Notes: generated by a model from the letters alone, not told the origin. Positions 1 to 9,749 are shown, counted from the first letter of the stretch. The stretch: DNA of 64,000 nt from Lysinibacillus sphaericus (GCF_002982115.1 NZ_CP019980.1:3232001-3296000), one strand, 5' to 3'. Translations and numbers: made by a program.

Positions 1-486
1 AACCCTTAGAAGGTAGATAAGGCTAGTTGCAAATGAGATAGATAATATCGCACTAGAAATTGCTACTGTAATTACATGTATAGTTAACCAATTACTTTGT
101 AAAGAGGGTACTAATGGATTAACCTCATTTGAGAAAACACTTCCATATCCAATAATAATTAGCGCTATAGGAACAACAAATAAACCAACAACAATCTGTT
201 TATATATATGATAAATTAAAATGAAGCTTCCAATAAGCATTATTCCGAAAAACGTGACAAATTCAAACATGTTACTTACTGGCGCGTGATTTACAGCAAT
301 CCATCTCGTTATGAAGTACCCCAATTGAAGAATGAATGCAACGTATGTAAGTAGAATTCCTAGAAAACTAAATTTTCTTCCTTTAGATTTTACTGAAAGT
401 CCAAGTGGTAAAATCGTTATTAATAGTATTAGGAAAGAAATAAAAAGTAAATTACTACTTAAAGTTAGTAAATCTTCTGTATTCAT
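1..486 (-). CDS. Cytochrome c biogenesis protein CcsB/ResC family (3' part outside window)
   Basis: The first 162 codons of a polytopic membrane protein are visible; the rest lies beyond the left edge. The start is an ATG at 486 preceded by a GAGGTGAG ribosome site. At least four hydrophobic segments are present. The stretch with W-I-A-V-N-H-A-P-V-S-N-M-F-E-F, followed by an S-N-W-L-T-I-H-V segment, is typical of the CcsA/CcsB (ResC) family, which with ResB carries haem across the membrane and attaches it to c-type cytochromes. The tryptophan-rich haem-handling motif itself would lie in the missing part. The family call is firm; the exact subunit is inferred. Confidence 0.75.
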   Translation of the reverse strand, partial: MNTEDLLTLSSNLLFISFLILLITILPLGLSVKSKGRKFSFLGILLTYVAFILQLGYFITRWIAVNHAPVSNMFEFVTFFGIMLIGSFILIYHIYKQIVVGLFVVPIALIIIGYGSVFSNEVNPLVPSLQSNWLTIHVITVAISSAILSISFATSLIYLLRV

Positions 487-930
487 ATACTCACCTCAAA
501 GTTTATTATAGTAGCGGAACTATCCTTAAATTTTTCCACACTTATATAATAATAACAAAGATATCACTAAATTGGTATATGAATCATCTTATTTTTGTAA
601 GATGATAAAACATATCTATCCAATTAATATATACTAATCCCTAGCAAATAATAATATTCATATAATTTTTTTATCTTCTTAGAAAAACATTAAAATGTAT
701 ATAACTAACTTAAAAATATACTTTCCAACTTTAACTGAATATAAACAATAACTATAGAAAATTATTGTTATTTTAAATTGAAGAATATTACTATTTATAT
801 AATACATTACAGAAATGAGCTTTACTGTTTTTTCTTTTACTTTTATTCTTATTTAAAATTTTAACCAATCACCATCTAATTCTCCCTTCATATCCTATAG
901 CATTAGGTCGAATTTTGAGGGGGAAACTAT
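487..930. other. Intergenic region, very AT-rich
   Basis: These 444 bases separate the divergent CcsB-like gene and the permease. They are extremely AT-rich and should hold promoters for both. I see no convincing ORF, RNA structure or repeat. Confidence 0.5.
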
Positions 931-2328
931 ATGGGGATTGAACTTACTTCTCTCCATTGGATTTATGTTGTTTTTATTGTTTTAATTATTGGCTTTATGG
1001 TAAAACGTCGGGATACTACCCTCATTTGTATTCTTGGCATTTTCCTACTTGCGATTATCGCTACGGGTGATCTCACCTCGTCTATAAGTGGGGTTTTTAA
1101 CAGCTTTATTTACGCGATTACGGAGCTGTTATCGACCATTTTGATTATCTCCATTATTGTTGCAATGAGTCGTGTGTTAATAACTTCTGGTATTAATGAG
1201 GTCATGGTTGCACCATTTACAAAAATTATTAAAACACCGACACTCGCCTATTGGACGATTGGTATTTTAATGATGATTATTTCTTGGTTTTTCTGGCCCT
1301 CTCCTGCTGTAGCATTATTAGGAGCAGTGCTACTACCTGTAGCGATTCGAGCGGGTTTACCAGCGTTGGGCGTTGCCATGGCAATGAACTTATTTGGTCA
1401 CGGAATTGCTTTATCTAGTGATATTGTGATTCAAGGCGCTCCAAAGTTGACTGCAGATGCAGCAGGTATTCCAGTAGGGGATGTTGTTTCAGCCAGTATT
1501 CCGCTTGTTATGACGATGGGTCTTGTGACGACGATAGCTGCTTTTATCTTATTAAAACGTGATATGAAGCGAGGCACTCTTCAGTTAACAACTTCATCTG
1601 TAAAGAATGATGGTATAGAACAAGTGACAGATGAACATTTGCTTACCCGTGGACAAAAACGATTTTTTGCGATGCTTATTCCATTCACCTTTTTGCTCGA
1701 TGTTATTGCGATGTCGGTATTAAAACTGCAAGGCGGTGACGCTACTGCTCTAATTGGTGGGACAGCTGTCTTTATATTGTTTGTGCTCTGTCTTGTTGCA
1801 CATAAAAAACAAGGATTTGAGAAATCAACAGATTATTTAATTCAAGGATTCCAATTTGGATTTAAAGTATTTGGACCCGTTATCCCCATTGCAGCTTTCT
1901 TCTATCTTGGTGACTCCGGATTCACCAAAATTATCGGTGACTACCTCCCTTCCACTTCTCATGGCATTGTCAATGATCTTGGTGTCGGCTTAGCCGCCAT
2001 TGTACCATTAACGAAAGAAATTGCGGTCGTGACCCTTGCAATCGTAGGTGCCATTACAGGTTTAGACGGCTCGGGATTCTCTGGCATTTCGCTAGCTGGG
2101 TCAATAGGTAGCTTATTTGGCAATGCGATTGGAGGAGGTACAGCAACCCTAACCGCACTCGGACAAATCACTGGAATTTGGGTTGGTGGCGGTACACTTA
2201 TTCCATGGGCACTCATTCCAGCAGCTGCGATTTGCAATGTAAGTCCATTTGAGCTTGCAAGGCGCAATTTATTACCTGTAGCGATAGGTCTTATTGTAAC
2301 GACCATTGTCGCAATGTTTTTACTATAA
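931..2328 (+). CDS. Polytopic permease, ion-transporter superfamily (GntP-like)
   Basis: A 465-residue, very hydrophobic protein with about 11-13 predicted membrane segments and a soluble loop near residues 210-240. Gly/Ala-rich stretches such as N-L-F-G-H-G and G-G-G-T-A-T-L recall the ion transporter superfamily (GntP/CitMHS/DcuC-like carriers of organic anions). No substrate can be read from the sequence. The ATG follows a GAGGGGG ribosome site. It stands alone and ends at an intrinsic terminator. The specific family is uncertain; a membrane transporter is secure. Confidence 0.6.
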   Translation: MGIELTSLHWIYVVFIVLIIGFMVKRRDTTLICILGIFLLAIIATGDLTSSISGVFNSFIYAITELLSTILIISIIVAMSRVLITSGINEVMVAPFTKIIKTPTLAYWTIGILMMIISWFFWPSPAVALLGAVLLPVAIRAGLPALGVAMAMNLFGHGIALSSDIVIQGAPKLTADAAGIPVGDVVSASIPLVMTMGLVTTIAAFILLKRDMKRGTLQLTTSSVKNDGIEQVTDEHLLTRGQKRFFAMLIPFTFLLDVIAMSVLKLQGGDATALIGGTAVFILFVLCLVAHKKQGFEKSTDYLIQGFQFGFKVFGPVIPIAAFFYLGDSGFTKIIGDYLPSTSHGIVNDLGVGLAAIVPLTKEIAVVTLAIVGAITGLDGSGFSGISLAGSIGSLFGNAIGGGTATLTALGQITGIWVGGGTLIPWALIPAAAICNVSPFELARRNLLPVAIGLIVTTIVAMFLL

Positions 2329-2342
2329 ATCTTATAGAAAAG

Positions 2343-2395
2343 GCCATCTACTATTATCGATTGTCGATTACTAGCAGATGGCTGAATTATTTTTT
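2343..2395 (+). terminator. Rho-independent terminator
   Basis: Arms GCCATCTACT (2343-2352) and AGCAGATGGC (2373-2382) pair with one mismatch and are followed by a T-rich tail. It ends the permease transcript and separates it from the convergent gene. Confidence 0.7.
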
Positions 2396-2405
2396 ATGGT
2401 TACGA

Positions 2406-3560
2406 TTATTCTGATTGTGGAAGATAATCTTGATTGTTTATTGTTAGTTTAGAAGCGAAGAATAGAATTTCTTTATTTAAAGCAAAATAAGGTTCTAGAA
2501 TGTTGTAAAACGCTTCCCATTTTTCGTCAGCCTTTTCATTCTCAAGTTTCATGGCTTCTTCATACAATTTTTTTAATTGCTCTTTATCTTCTTTACTAAC
2601 TTCGAAGTCATAATCAGACATGTATTCTTCAAATGTTAACGGCTCGATGAATTGACTAAGAAGATCATGGAATTGATTCCATGCCGTTTCAGACAACTCC
2701 ATATTCTCATCATTTTCAGCTTTTTGTGCATCTTCATATAACGTTTTTAACTTCGCCATCGTTTCAGCAGGAATGTCTAATTCCATTCCTTCCATGTATT
2801 CTTCAAACGTTTGTGGTGGGTATAATTCATCAAGATATGGTTGAAGGATTGTATACAACTCTTCATATTTTAAATTAGCTTTTTCTTCATCACCACTTTT
2901 TTCAAGCTTTACCCACTCTTCATAAATAGCTTGAAGCTGTTTTTTATCATTTTCTTTAATAGCTATATTTCCCTCACTAAACCCAAAGCCTTCTAAATAT
3001 TGTTCAAAAGTCTCTGGTTCCCAATTTGCTAATATATAAGGTTTTGTAATTTTATACATTTCGTCATAAATTTTTTCCATTTCTTCATATTTCTTTTCAA
3101 GCTCTTCTTCTGTTACTTCTTTTTCAACCTCAACTGACGCTTCTTTTTCTAACTTTTTAATTTCGTTAAACAACTTTTCCAATTTTCCTAAATCTTCCTT
3201 AGTTACCTCTTTAGGAAGGTCTTTTTTATACACTTCAAATGTATAAAAGTCTGAATAATCGTCTACTACTTTACCTTCTATAGAAATTTCTTGTCCTACT
3301 ACTAAGTTCATTTTCTCAATTTGTTCAGTAGAAAATTTACTAAAACTAATAAAGTAATTTTTACCATCTATTCCTTTCAAGTTCATGCCATCGCCGAAGA
3401 CTTCTTTAATAGTGCCGGATATTTTTTGTTCTAATTGAACATTAATATTACTATCCTTTGTTTCTAATGTAGTAGCTCCCGCTTGAAGTGGTGTTAGGAT
3501 AGCCATCCCTAGTGTAAATGCTGATGCAATCATCCAAGTTTTTTTAAATGGTTTTTTCAT
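2406..3560 (-). CDS. Secreted Glu/Lys-rich repeat protein with OB-like N-terminal domain
   Basis: A 384-residue protein I cannot name. Residues 1-29 form a classical signal peptide (K-rich start, hydrophobic core, A-G-A cleavage site). Residues 45-115 (I-S-G-T-I-K ... I-S-I-E-G-K-V ... F-E-V-Y-K) look like a small OB-type beta barrel. The rest is helical and charged, with an imperfect repeat beginning T-F-E-x-Y-M/L at residues 183, 251 and 309. Each is followed by a K-x-L-x-x-L/I-Y-E-E segment and a Y/F-x-x-I/L-L-E/Q-P-Y/F end; a weaker copy precedes them. Ribosome site AAGGGGAAA. Probably exported to the cell surface or medium; function unknown. Confidence 0.7.
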   Translation of the reverse strand: MKKPFKKTWMIASAFTLGMAILTPLQAGATTLETKDSNINVQLEQKISGTIKEVFGDGMNLKGIDGKNYFISFSKFSTEQIEKMNLVVGQEISIEGKVVDDYSDFYTFEVYKKDLPKEVTKEDLGKLEKLFNEIKKLEKEASVEVEKEVTEEELEKKYEEMEKIYDEMYKITKPYILANWEPETFEQYLEGFGFSEGNIAIKENDKKQLQAIYEEWVKLEKSGDEEKANLKYEELYTILQPYLDELYPPQTFEEYMEGMELDIPAETMAKLKTLYEDAQKAENDENMELSETAWNQFHDLLSQFIEPLTFEEYMSDYDFEVSKEDKEQLKKLYEEAMKLENEKADEKWEAFYNILEPYFALNKEILFFASKLTINNQDYLPQSE

Positions 3561-3950
3561 ACTTTATTTCCCCTTAATTAAATAGATTGGTGTTACTAAT
3601 ACTTATACGCTTTTTCTACAGAAAATGTTTCATTAATTAGCAAAAAAAGTTTATTAAATTAGATACTTCAAAATTAACTATAATTCAGTACATTTTATTA
3701 CAATATACTTTTAGGGTTATTATTAGTATTTTAATATAGCGAAACTTTACCAATGTATTATTTAATTATAGCTTTTTATGCTGATGCAATAGGATTTGAA
3801 TAAATATGAGTGTGAAAACGCACTAGCTAAAGAATCAACCTCGATTAAAATTTTTGCGTAGATACCCTTACTCGATTATTTGCTATGCGTCTCCATACGG
3901 TTTATTTAGTAAAGGGAGATTATTATGTTTTGAACAACCTAAATTATTTT
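3561..3950. other. Intergenic region
   Basis: About 390 AT-rich bases between two minus-strand genes. They must hold the promoter of the secreted repeat protein. No ORF, RNA or repeat is convincing. Confidence 0.4.
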
Positions 3951-4394
3951 TTACTGACCTTCAAAATCTTGTTTCATTATAATTTTCATTGTTAAAAGTG
4001 CACTAACAAAAGCAGTGGTTAACAGTATTATTCCATCAGCATGAATGAAATTAAAACCATAAACGATGCTCCCACAAATGACACAACTTACCGTATTTAT
4101 ACCGAATAAAACGCCCCATACCACTTCTTTGAAGCGTTTATATTCTCTACTGCCTGCTAAAAACTTGATGTAAAAGAAACAAATTAAGCCTATACCCAAC
4201 ACTACTATCATTGCGTTAATGAAAGATGCTGTAAAGTTAATAGGTTCCTCCCAAGCCATATCTACAGCAATAACATTTGTCAAATTCACCAAATTGAAAA
4301 CAACAATGCAGAGTAAAACATACAAGAAGAAAATCCATTCGACTACGTACACAATTGGCACAACCAATTTTTTCACTGCAGACGAACTAACCAC
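3951..4394 (-). CDS. Small four-helix membrane protein of unknown function
   Basis: A 147-residue protein starting at a GTG with an AGGAGGG site seven bases upstream. Four hydrophobic segments lie near residues 10-35, 48-72, 88-112 and 116-138, with short positively charged loops. I recognise no family. It is isolated between AT-rich spacers. A real gene is supported by the ribosome site and the regular helix pattern. Confidence 0.6.
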   Translation of the reverse strand: MVSSSAVKKLVVPIVYVVEWIFFLYVLLCIVVFNLVNLTNVIAVDMAWEEPINFTASFINAMIVVLGIGLICFFYIKFLAGSREYKRFKEVVWGVLFGINTVSCVICGSIVYGFNFIHADGIILLTTAFVSALLTMKIIMKQDFEGQ

Positions 4395-4547
4395 AAATTA
4401 TCCCTCCTCAGATTTGTTAATTTTAATATTAGACGGAAAAAGTATACAAAAGTTCTAGTAGCACTAAACCACTAAGTTACAAATATTTCGATAACCTAGC
4501 TTCCTTTATATTTGTAATAGAGACAGCTTACCCTTGATTGAATTGAA

Positions 4548-4577
4548 GGAGCTCTGATTTGTCAGGGCTCCTATTTT
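4548..4577 (+). terminator. Hairpin, possible terminator of an unseen + transcript
   Basis: GGAGCTCTGA pairs with TCAGGGCTCC across a four-base loop, followed by CTATTTTGC. No + strand gene is visible just upstream, so it may end a short leader or read-through RNA. The rest of the gap 4395-4775 shows only AT-rich promoter-like sequence. Confidence 0.35.
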
Positions 4578-4775
4578 GCATTAATTTTTATGACAAGTTT
4601 GTTATGTCAAATATGAGTTACATTTGCCCCAGCTTAATAATGCTTAAAAAAATTCCGTTAGCATTTTACTGTACATTTGGATAAAAATATAATATATTTT
4701 TTGATAATGTTCTCAAAATGATAACATTTGTTTTGTCTTTCTACATATCATTTCTTCAATATAGGAGGCTCGTAG

Positions 4776-5315
4776 ATGCGTAATAAAGCAGAGGTTTTAA
4801 TGCATCCTGTGAGAATGAAAATTTTACAAGCGCTGATGCATAATACAGACGAAGGCTTAAGTACCTTAGAGATGATTTCTGTTATTAAAGATGTACCGCA
4901 AGCTACTTTATATCGCCACATTCAAATATTAATGGATGAAAGCATCATTAAAATTGTGAAGGAGCGAAAAGTACGTTCTGTAACGGAAAAATTTTATGCA
5001 TTAAATGAAGATGCTGCAAAAATAAGTAAGGAGGATTGGTCAATACTAACGAAAAAGCAAAAACTCAACTATATTTCGTACTATCAATTAGCTCTACTGT
5101 CTCAGTATCAAAATTATTTAAACTTATGTGAAGAAGATGAACATATCGTAGATTCTGCAACTTTTTCATTACTGGACTTATCCTTAACGAAAGAACAGTT
5201 TAACCACTTTCAAAATGATTTGAACGATTTATTAACGAGATACTATAATATGTCCGATTCAAGCCATACAACGGAAACAAAAACAATCGCAGTAAATATT
5301 ATTCCAAAATCGTAA
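4776..5315 (+). CDS. ArsR-like winged-helix transcriptional regulator
   Basis: A 179-residue protein with a winged helix in residues 3-85: H-P-V-R-M-K-I-L-Q-A-L at the first helix and P-Q-A-T-L-Y-R-H-I-Q-I-L as the recognition helix. This is the ArsR/HTH_20 pattern. No cysteine metal site is visible, so it is probably not a metal sensor; the C-terminal half is helical and may dimerise or bind a ligand. Ribosome site GGAGG. The gene lies 43 bases ahead of the YitT gene on the same strand, so the two probably form one transcript. Confidence 0.75.
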   Translation: MRNKAEVLMHPVRMKILQALMHNTDEGLSTLEMISVIKDVPQATLYRHIQILMDESIIKIVKERKVRSVTEKFYALNEDAAKISKEDWSILTKKQKLNYISYYQLALLSQYQNYLNLCEEDEHIVDSATFSLLDLSLTKEQFNHFQNDLNDLLTRYYNMSDSSHTTETKTIAVNIIPKS

Positions 5316-5358
5316 GTAACAACACAGGATTTAATTTGTAAGGAAATGGAGAAGATTT

Positions 5359-6219
5359 ATGAAAAAAAGCAAGTCACTTGAAAATATACGAAAATTTATC
5401 ATGATTATTACAGGGGCAATCATCGCAGCGTATGGACTTGAAGCTGTATTAATACCAAACAATGTGATTGATGGTGGCGTTACAGGTCTTAGTATTATGG
5501 GTGCCCATTTATTTGAAATTCCATTAGGCGTGCTACTCTTTGTATTAAATATTCCTTTTATCTATATTGGCTACAAACAAGTAGGAAAAACATTTGCATT
5601 AATGAGCTGTGCTGGGATTGCTGCGTTATCGATTTCCACAGTTCTATTACATGACGTTAAAACGATTTTAGGACCGAATGATCCTTTATTAATTGTTTTA
5701 TCTGGTGGTATGTTACTTGGAATTGGGATAGGAATTGTTTTACGTAATGGTGGTGCTTTAGATGGCTCTGAAGTATTAGCCGTACTACTATCACGTAAAA
5801 TACCGTTTTCAGTCGGAGATATTATATTATTTATCAATGCCTTTATTTTCTTAGGGGCAAGCTTTATTTTCGGATTAGAGAGTGCTTTATATTCCGCTTT
5901 AACGTACTATATTGCGAAAAATGTTATTGATATTATTCAAGTTGGTTTAGAAAAATCTAAAGACGTCCGTGTTGTCAGTGCAAAATCTGAGGAAATTGGG
6001 GATGCCATTCAAGCTCGTTTAGGGCGTGGCGTTACTTATACACAAGGGCGTGGCGGGTTTTCAAACGAACCAACTGAAATATTAAACTGTGTCATTAACC
6101 GTATGGAAGAAAATAAGTTGGTATCCATTATTAAAGACATAGATAGCAGTGCGTTTGTCGTCATTTCTGATGTTTCAGAAGTGCGTGGTGGCAATTTCAA
6201 AAAACGCGATATTCACTAA
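5359..6219 (+). CDS. YitT family membrane protein
   Basis: A 286-residue protein with five or six membrane helices in residues 10-190 and a soluble C-terminal DUF2179 domain (about 205-280). The G-A-I-I-A-A-Y-G-L-E-A-V-L-I-P-N-N start and the G-G-A-L-D-G-S-E loop are typical of the YitT/YqfU/YpjC group of Bacillales. The biochemical role of the family is not settled. It follows the ArsR-like regulator and ends at a strong terminator. Confidence 0.85.
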   Translation: MKKSKSLENIRKFIMIITGAIIAAYGLEAVLIPNNVIDGGVTGLSIMGAHLFEIPLGVLLFVLNIPFIYIGYKQVGKTFALMSCAGIAALSISTVLLHDVKTILGPNDPLLIVLSGGMLLGIGIGIVLRNGGALDGSEVLAVLLSRKIPFSVGDIILFINAFIFLGASFIFGLESALYSALTYYIAKNVIDIIQVGLEKSKDVRVVSAKSEEIGDAIQARLGRGVTYTQGRGGFSNEPTEILNCVINRMEENKLVSIIKDIDSSAFVVISDVSEVRGGNFKKRDIH

Positions 6220-6222
6220 TAC

Positions 6223-6261
6223 AAAAAGTAAGCAAGTGCATCTCTTGCTTACTTTTTATTT
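6223..6261 (+). terminator. Rho-independent terminator
   Basis: Fourteen-base perfect arms (6223-6236 and 6244-6257, core GTAAGCAAG/CTTGCTTAC) with a seven-base loop and terminal T run, directly after the YitT stop. Confidence 0.85.
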
Positions 6262-6415
6262 GTTGTTTTCCCTGTAATTCAGATCCTGGGTGCAACTACA
6301 GAAAAGAATGACATCTGGCGTTGGTCTAAAGGCTCTTTCAAGACAATTTCAACTAAAAAAGCTATAATTATAATAATTCTTATACTTGTGACTTTACATT
6401 TTGAAGGAGAACTTA

Positions 6416-6727
6416 ATGGACTTATTTATAGCAAGTGATCGCCAATTGCCAATTCGTTATTATGTAAATGAAGCTATTTGGATTCGCCGTGGCTGTTTTT
6501 CGCCACCCCAATTAACTTTGCCTTTTTTTGTGGAGGTAGAAATTAAAAATAACGACAATTTGCCAATTATTACACAGTATATCCGAGAATTTCAATGTCA
6601 ATATAAGTATACAGAGATGCAAATTCTAATAAAGGACAACGTTATATTTACTGAAATGCAAGATATGCTCACTAAACAGCTATTGAGTAATCATCTGATT
6701 TCTATCCACCCACTGTTATTAAAGTAG
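6416..6727 (+). CDS. Hypothetical small protein
   Basis: A 103-residue protein I do not recognise. The start is placed at the ATG at 6416, because AAGGAG lies at 6404-6409 with normal spacing; a TTG further upstream would lie before that ribosome site. The sequence is mixed hydrophobic/polar with no signal peptide or clear membrane helix. It stands alone behind the YitT terminator. Confidence 0.5.
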   Translation: MDLFIASDRQLPIRYYVNEAIWIRRGCFSPPQLTLPFFVEVEIKNNDNLPIITQYIREFQCQYKYTEMQILIKDNVIFTEMQDMLTKQLLSNHLISIHPLLLK

Positions 6728-7155
6728 GCAATTTCTTACTGCTTTCATATTATAAAGATTACATAAATAATGGACATAGGCTTCAATCTAAATTTTGTAA
6801 GCTCATGGTCATTAAAGAAAAGATGAAAAAGGCTTGATAACCAGTAAAAGGATATTTTTGTTTTGATCAACACGATTTTCTTTATGGCTGACTTCAATTG
6901 ACTCTTCTATATTCGCTCTAGCATTACGTGTTTAGCTAAAACCTTGGTTTACCACCATTCTTGATTCAGTTTGTTGGAAGCACGCCATTAGTGTAAAAAG
7001 GTTTTCTCACTCCTCCAATTAACAAACTACCATCTCGCTAGAAAGCTTAAAAACATCAAATAATCCTACTTTAAATAGGCATACATTTGCACTTAAAAGA
7101 ATAGAAACCTAGTAGAGAGTTTAGTTCAAGAAAAATAAAGTGAGGTGTAGAAGTA
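6728..7155. other. Intergenic region, possibly decayed coding DNA
   Basis: About 430 bases without an intact ORF. It is slightly richer in GC than neighbouring spacers and reads like broken coding sequence on either strand, but no frame extends far enough to name. A GTGAGGTG ribosome site for the next gene sits at its right end. Confidence 0.35.
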
Positions 7156-8058
7156 ATGCTAGAAATAAGTGATGCAAAAGAGTTGGTACTCGGAGTTGTG
7201 CAACATGATCCATTGTTTGTCGTACTACAACATACACCATTAGTAGAAACACTTTATGGTGATGCCTATTTAACACATATCCATGAAAAAGAATATTATA
7301 GCATTTCAGAAGTTGCAGGTTGGTTTGAAATAACAGATGCTATGCTGCGTTATTATATCAAACCTTTCGATCAGTATATTTTTGATAGCGCCTCTTATCA
7401 TCAAACCACTAATATTCGCTTAGACCTCCCTGCTATTTTACGACTTCGCATGATTCTACTTTTGAAGGACGAATACCGTGTTAAAGGTCTAAAACTACTT
7501 CTGGGTATTGATGACAGTCACCAGCAGATTAAACATCAAATTACTGCCACTACTCTTGATTTTACGGATAATCTAGCCCACAAAGTCGATGTATTAGGTA
7601 GTGTCCTTCAGCAAATGATACAAACTGGTTTATTTCATATGGAACCAGATGAAAAGCAAGGGACATTAAACATTACGATTAATCAAGATTTTTTAGCGCA
7701 AAATCTACAAGAGCTCTCTTCCGAATCAAGCCGCCAAATAGAGGAAATTCAAAATGAAACAGCCGAATTGAAACATTTAAATGAAAATCTCCAAAAGCAA
7801 ATGGTAGAGTTACAAGAAGGTAGTGTCAAAGATATCGTCAAAAAAATCCGTGAGCGTCATATTGAAAACGAAATCGTGTCCACTTTACGCACAGAGGCAC
7901 TACAGCAATACTCTATGGAGAATAAGTCAGGGTTTTTCGCAAAAATTTTTAAATCCTCGCAAATTGAAATGGAAAAAGAGCAATTTGTTGTTGCCTATAT
8001 TTCACAACATTTAGAAGAACGCTTAGAAACAGCACTAAATAAATATTACAGTACCTAA
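7156..8058 (+). CDS. MerR-like HTH protein with coiled coil
   Basis: A 300-residue protein. Residues 45-115 carry a MerR-type DNA-binding pattern: Y-S-I-S-E-V-A-G-W-F, then I-T-D-A-M-L-R-Y-Y-I, then a helix with L-R-L-R-M-I-L-L-L-K-D. Residues 185-225 form a heptad-rich coiled coil likely to dimerise. The family is common beside ABC exporters in Bacillaceae. It is followed by an ATPase and a permease gene, so it probably regulates that transporter. A palindromic repeat lies between it and the ATPase. Confidence 0.6.
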   Translation: MLEISDAKELVLGVVQHDPLFVVLQHTPLVETLYGDAYLTHIHEKEYYSISEVAGWFEITDAMLRYYIKPFDQYIFDSASYHQTTNIRLDLPAILRLRMILLLKDEYRVKGLKLLLGIDDSHQQIKHQITATTLDFTDNLAHKVDVLGSVLQQMIQTGLFHMEPDEKQGTLNITINQDFLAQNLQELSSESSRQIEEIQNETAELKHLNENLQKQMVELQEGSVKDIVKKIRERHIENEIVSTLRTEALQQYSMENKSGFFAKIFKSSQIEMEKEQFVVAYISQHLEERLETALNKYYST

Positions 8059-8067
8059 TTCTTTTAC

Positions 8068-8112
8068 GTGCCTGTCACTCAAACAATTCTGAAAATTCCG
8101 AGTGACTGGCAC
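8068..8112 (+). repeat. Dispersed palindromic repeat, copy A
   Basis: A 45-base element with arms GTGCCTGTCACTC and GAGTGACTGGCAC (one central mismatch) around an AAACAATTCTGAAAATTCC core. It matches four other sites in the window. It sits just after the stop of the MerR-like gene, inside a probable operon. Confidence 0.75.
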
Positions 8113-8140
8113 TAATCACTAATAAAAAAGGTGTGTACGA

Positions 8141-9019
8141 ATGAATACGTTAATGGAAGTTCAAAACATTTCTAAACAATATAAAACAAAGAAAGTTTTA
8201 GATAACATTTCATTTTCCATTTATGGAGAGGAAATTGTCGCACTTGTAGGGAAGAATGGTTGTGGTAAAAGTACGCTACTAAAAATTATTGGAGGTATCG
8301 TCGATTCAGATAGTGGCGCAGTTACTAGTCATGTACAATCTTTAAAAATTGGGTACGTCCCCGAAATTACTCCTCCACATGTACTCTTTACGCCCGAAGA
8401 GTATCTTTTTCATATGGGTAAAATAAGTGGTGTACCTCGTAAGCCATTACAACAAAAAATAAATCAATTACTTGAGCTATTCAATATGCAAGAGGTTCGG
8501 TCGACACGAATTACTCATTTTTCAAAAGGCATGAAGCAAAAGATTATGATTATGCAGGCAATGCTTGAAGAAACACATCTTCTAATTTTGGATGAACCTT
8601 TATCTGGACTTGATCCTCGTGCCCAAAATGAATTAGAAAACACCCTTTTGTCTTTAAAAGAGAATGGATATAGTATTATATTAACCTGTCACGAAACCAA
8701 ATTATTAGAAAACCTAGTGGATCGGATTTTATTAATGGAAGGCGGCCAAGTGGTACAACTGGAATCATTTACAGACGCTTCTAACCAAAACAATCTAATA
8801 GTGTTTGAGTTACCCAGCGACCAATCACTTGATACAGTACTTTCCTTTATCCAAATCAAACAAATGCGCACATTAAATAATGGCAATCAAGAGCTAACTG
8901 TAACGGTAAACAGTGGAGATACAGACAAAACCCTTTTGGCCTTACTTCAACACGAAGCTACCATTAAACAGCTTATGCCTCTAAATTCAAAGAAGGAACA
9001 ATTTCATAGTCATTTCTAG
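8141..9019 (+). CDS. ABC transporter ATP-binding protein
   Basis: A 292-residue ATPase with a complete cassette: Walker A G-K-N-G-C-G-K-S-T near residues 37-45, a signature of the form S-K-G-M-K-Q-K (variant of LSGGQ), Walker B L-L-I-L-D-E-P and a switch histidine in T-C-H-E-T. The last 75 residues are an extra domain. The layout matches exporter ATPases of the CcmA/DrrA type. The permease gene starts 16 bases after its stop. Confidence 0.85.
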   Translation: MNTLMEVQNISKQYKTKKVLDNISFSIYGEEIVALVGKNGCGKSTLLKIIGGIVDSDSGAVTSHVQSLKIGYVPEITPPHVLFTPEEYLFHMGKISGVPRKPLQQKINQLLELFNMQEVRSTRITHFSKGMKQKIMIMQAMLEETHLLILDEPLSGLDPRAQNELENTLLSLKENGYSIILTCHETKLLENLVDRILLMEGGQVVQLESFTDASNQNNLIVFELPSDQSLDTVLSFIQIKQMRTLNNGNQELTVTVNSGDTDKTLLALLQHEATIKQLMPLNSKKEQFHSHF

Positions 9020-9035
9020 GAGGCTTATTAAATAC

Positions 9036-9746
9036 ATGATAAGTTTATTACACTATCAATTTAGTAATTATATAAGAACTTATAAATACATTCCCCCTTT
9101 TTTCATTTTCATTTTATGTACGGTAGTCAACTATGCATTTGTACCAAATCCAATATTGGACAGTTACTCATTTACTTCGACTCTTCTATTTTTACTAATG
9201 GGATGGTTTACAGTAACAATATTTCATGCGGAGGACGAGGGACAAAAAGTCATTACTATACTACATGCTAAAGGGCAAAATATGTATTTTGTTACGCTTT
9301 ATTTGATTTGTATTGTAATTGGCTTTTGTCTAAGCTGTGTGTCAGTGTTGTACCCTATAATAATTGGTGCATTTGGTGAACGACCAAGTTTATGGCATAT
9401 CATATTGGGTTTCCTAGCTCATTTTAGCCTTTCTATGCTTGCTATTGCACTCTCTGCCATTTTCACAAGGGAACTAGTCAAAAATAAACAAAATTCTTGG
9501 TGGGGTGTACTTAGTATCTTAATTATTTCTTTAGCTATCGCCTCTTTAAAAAGCGTTATTTTACAAGTAAAGGGTCTATTATGGCTCTTACCTCCAGTAC
9601 ATCTTTCTTTAGAAATGATGAGTTCAGATGATAGCATCAACGTAATACCAGCCGTTTTTTATTGGCAATTTATTTGGATTTTTATTTATAGTATTTTAGT
9701 AATATGGTTATACTTTATAATGTTGAATCGAAAAAGGAAAATGTAA
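9036..9746 (+). CDS. ABC transporter permease-like membrane protein
   Basis: A 236-residue protein with six hydrophobic segments and no nucleotide-binding motif. Its place right behind the ATPase (AGGAGG site between) marks it as the membrane partner of an ABC-2 type exporter. The substrate is unknown. The transcript appears to end at a palindromic repeat rather than a typical terminator. Confidence 0.7.
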   Translation: MISLLHYQFSNYIRTYKYIPPFFIFILCTVVNYAFVPNPILDSYSFTSTLLFLLMGWFTVTIFHAEDEGQKVITILHAKGQNMYFVTLYLICIVIGFCLSCVSVLYPIIIGAFGERPSLWHIILGFLAHFSLSMLAIALSAIFTRELVKNKQNSWWGVLSILIISLAIASLKSVILQVKGLLWLLPPVHLSLEMMSSDDSINVIPAVFYWQFIWIFIYSILVIWLYFIMLNRKRKM

Positions 9747-9749
9747 GAA

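Noticed and set aside
4219..4458. 79-codon plus-strand ORF overlapping the four-helix membrane gene
   Set aside because: No ribosome site; the opposite strand has a GTG start with a strong site and a regular membrane-helix pattern.
6728..7155. Transposase pseudogene
   Set aside because: Broken coding-like sequence is suspected, but no frame long enough to assign a family was found.
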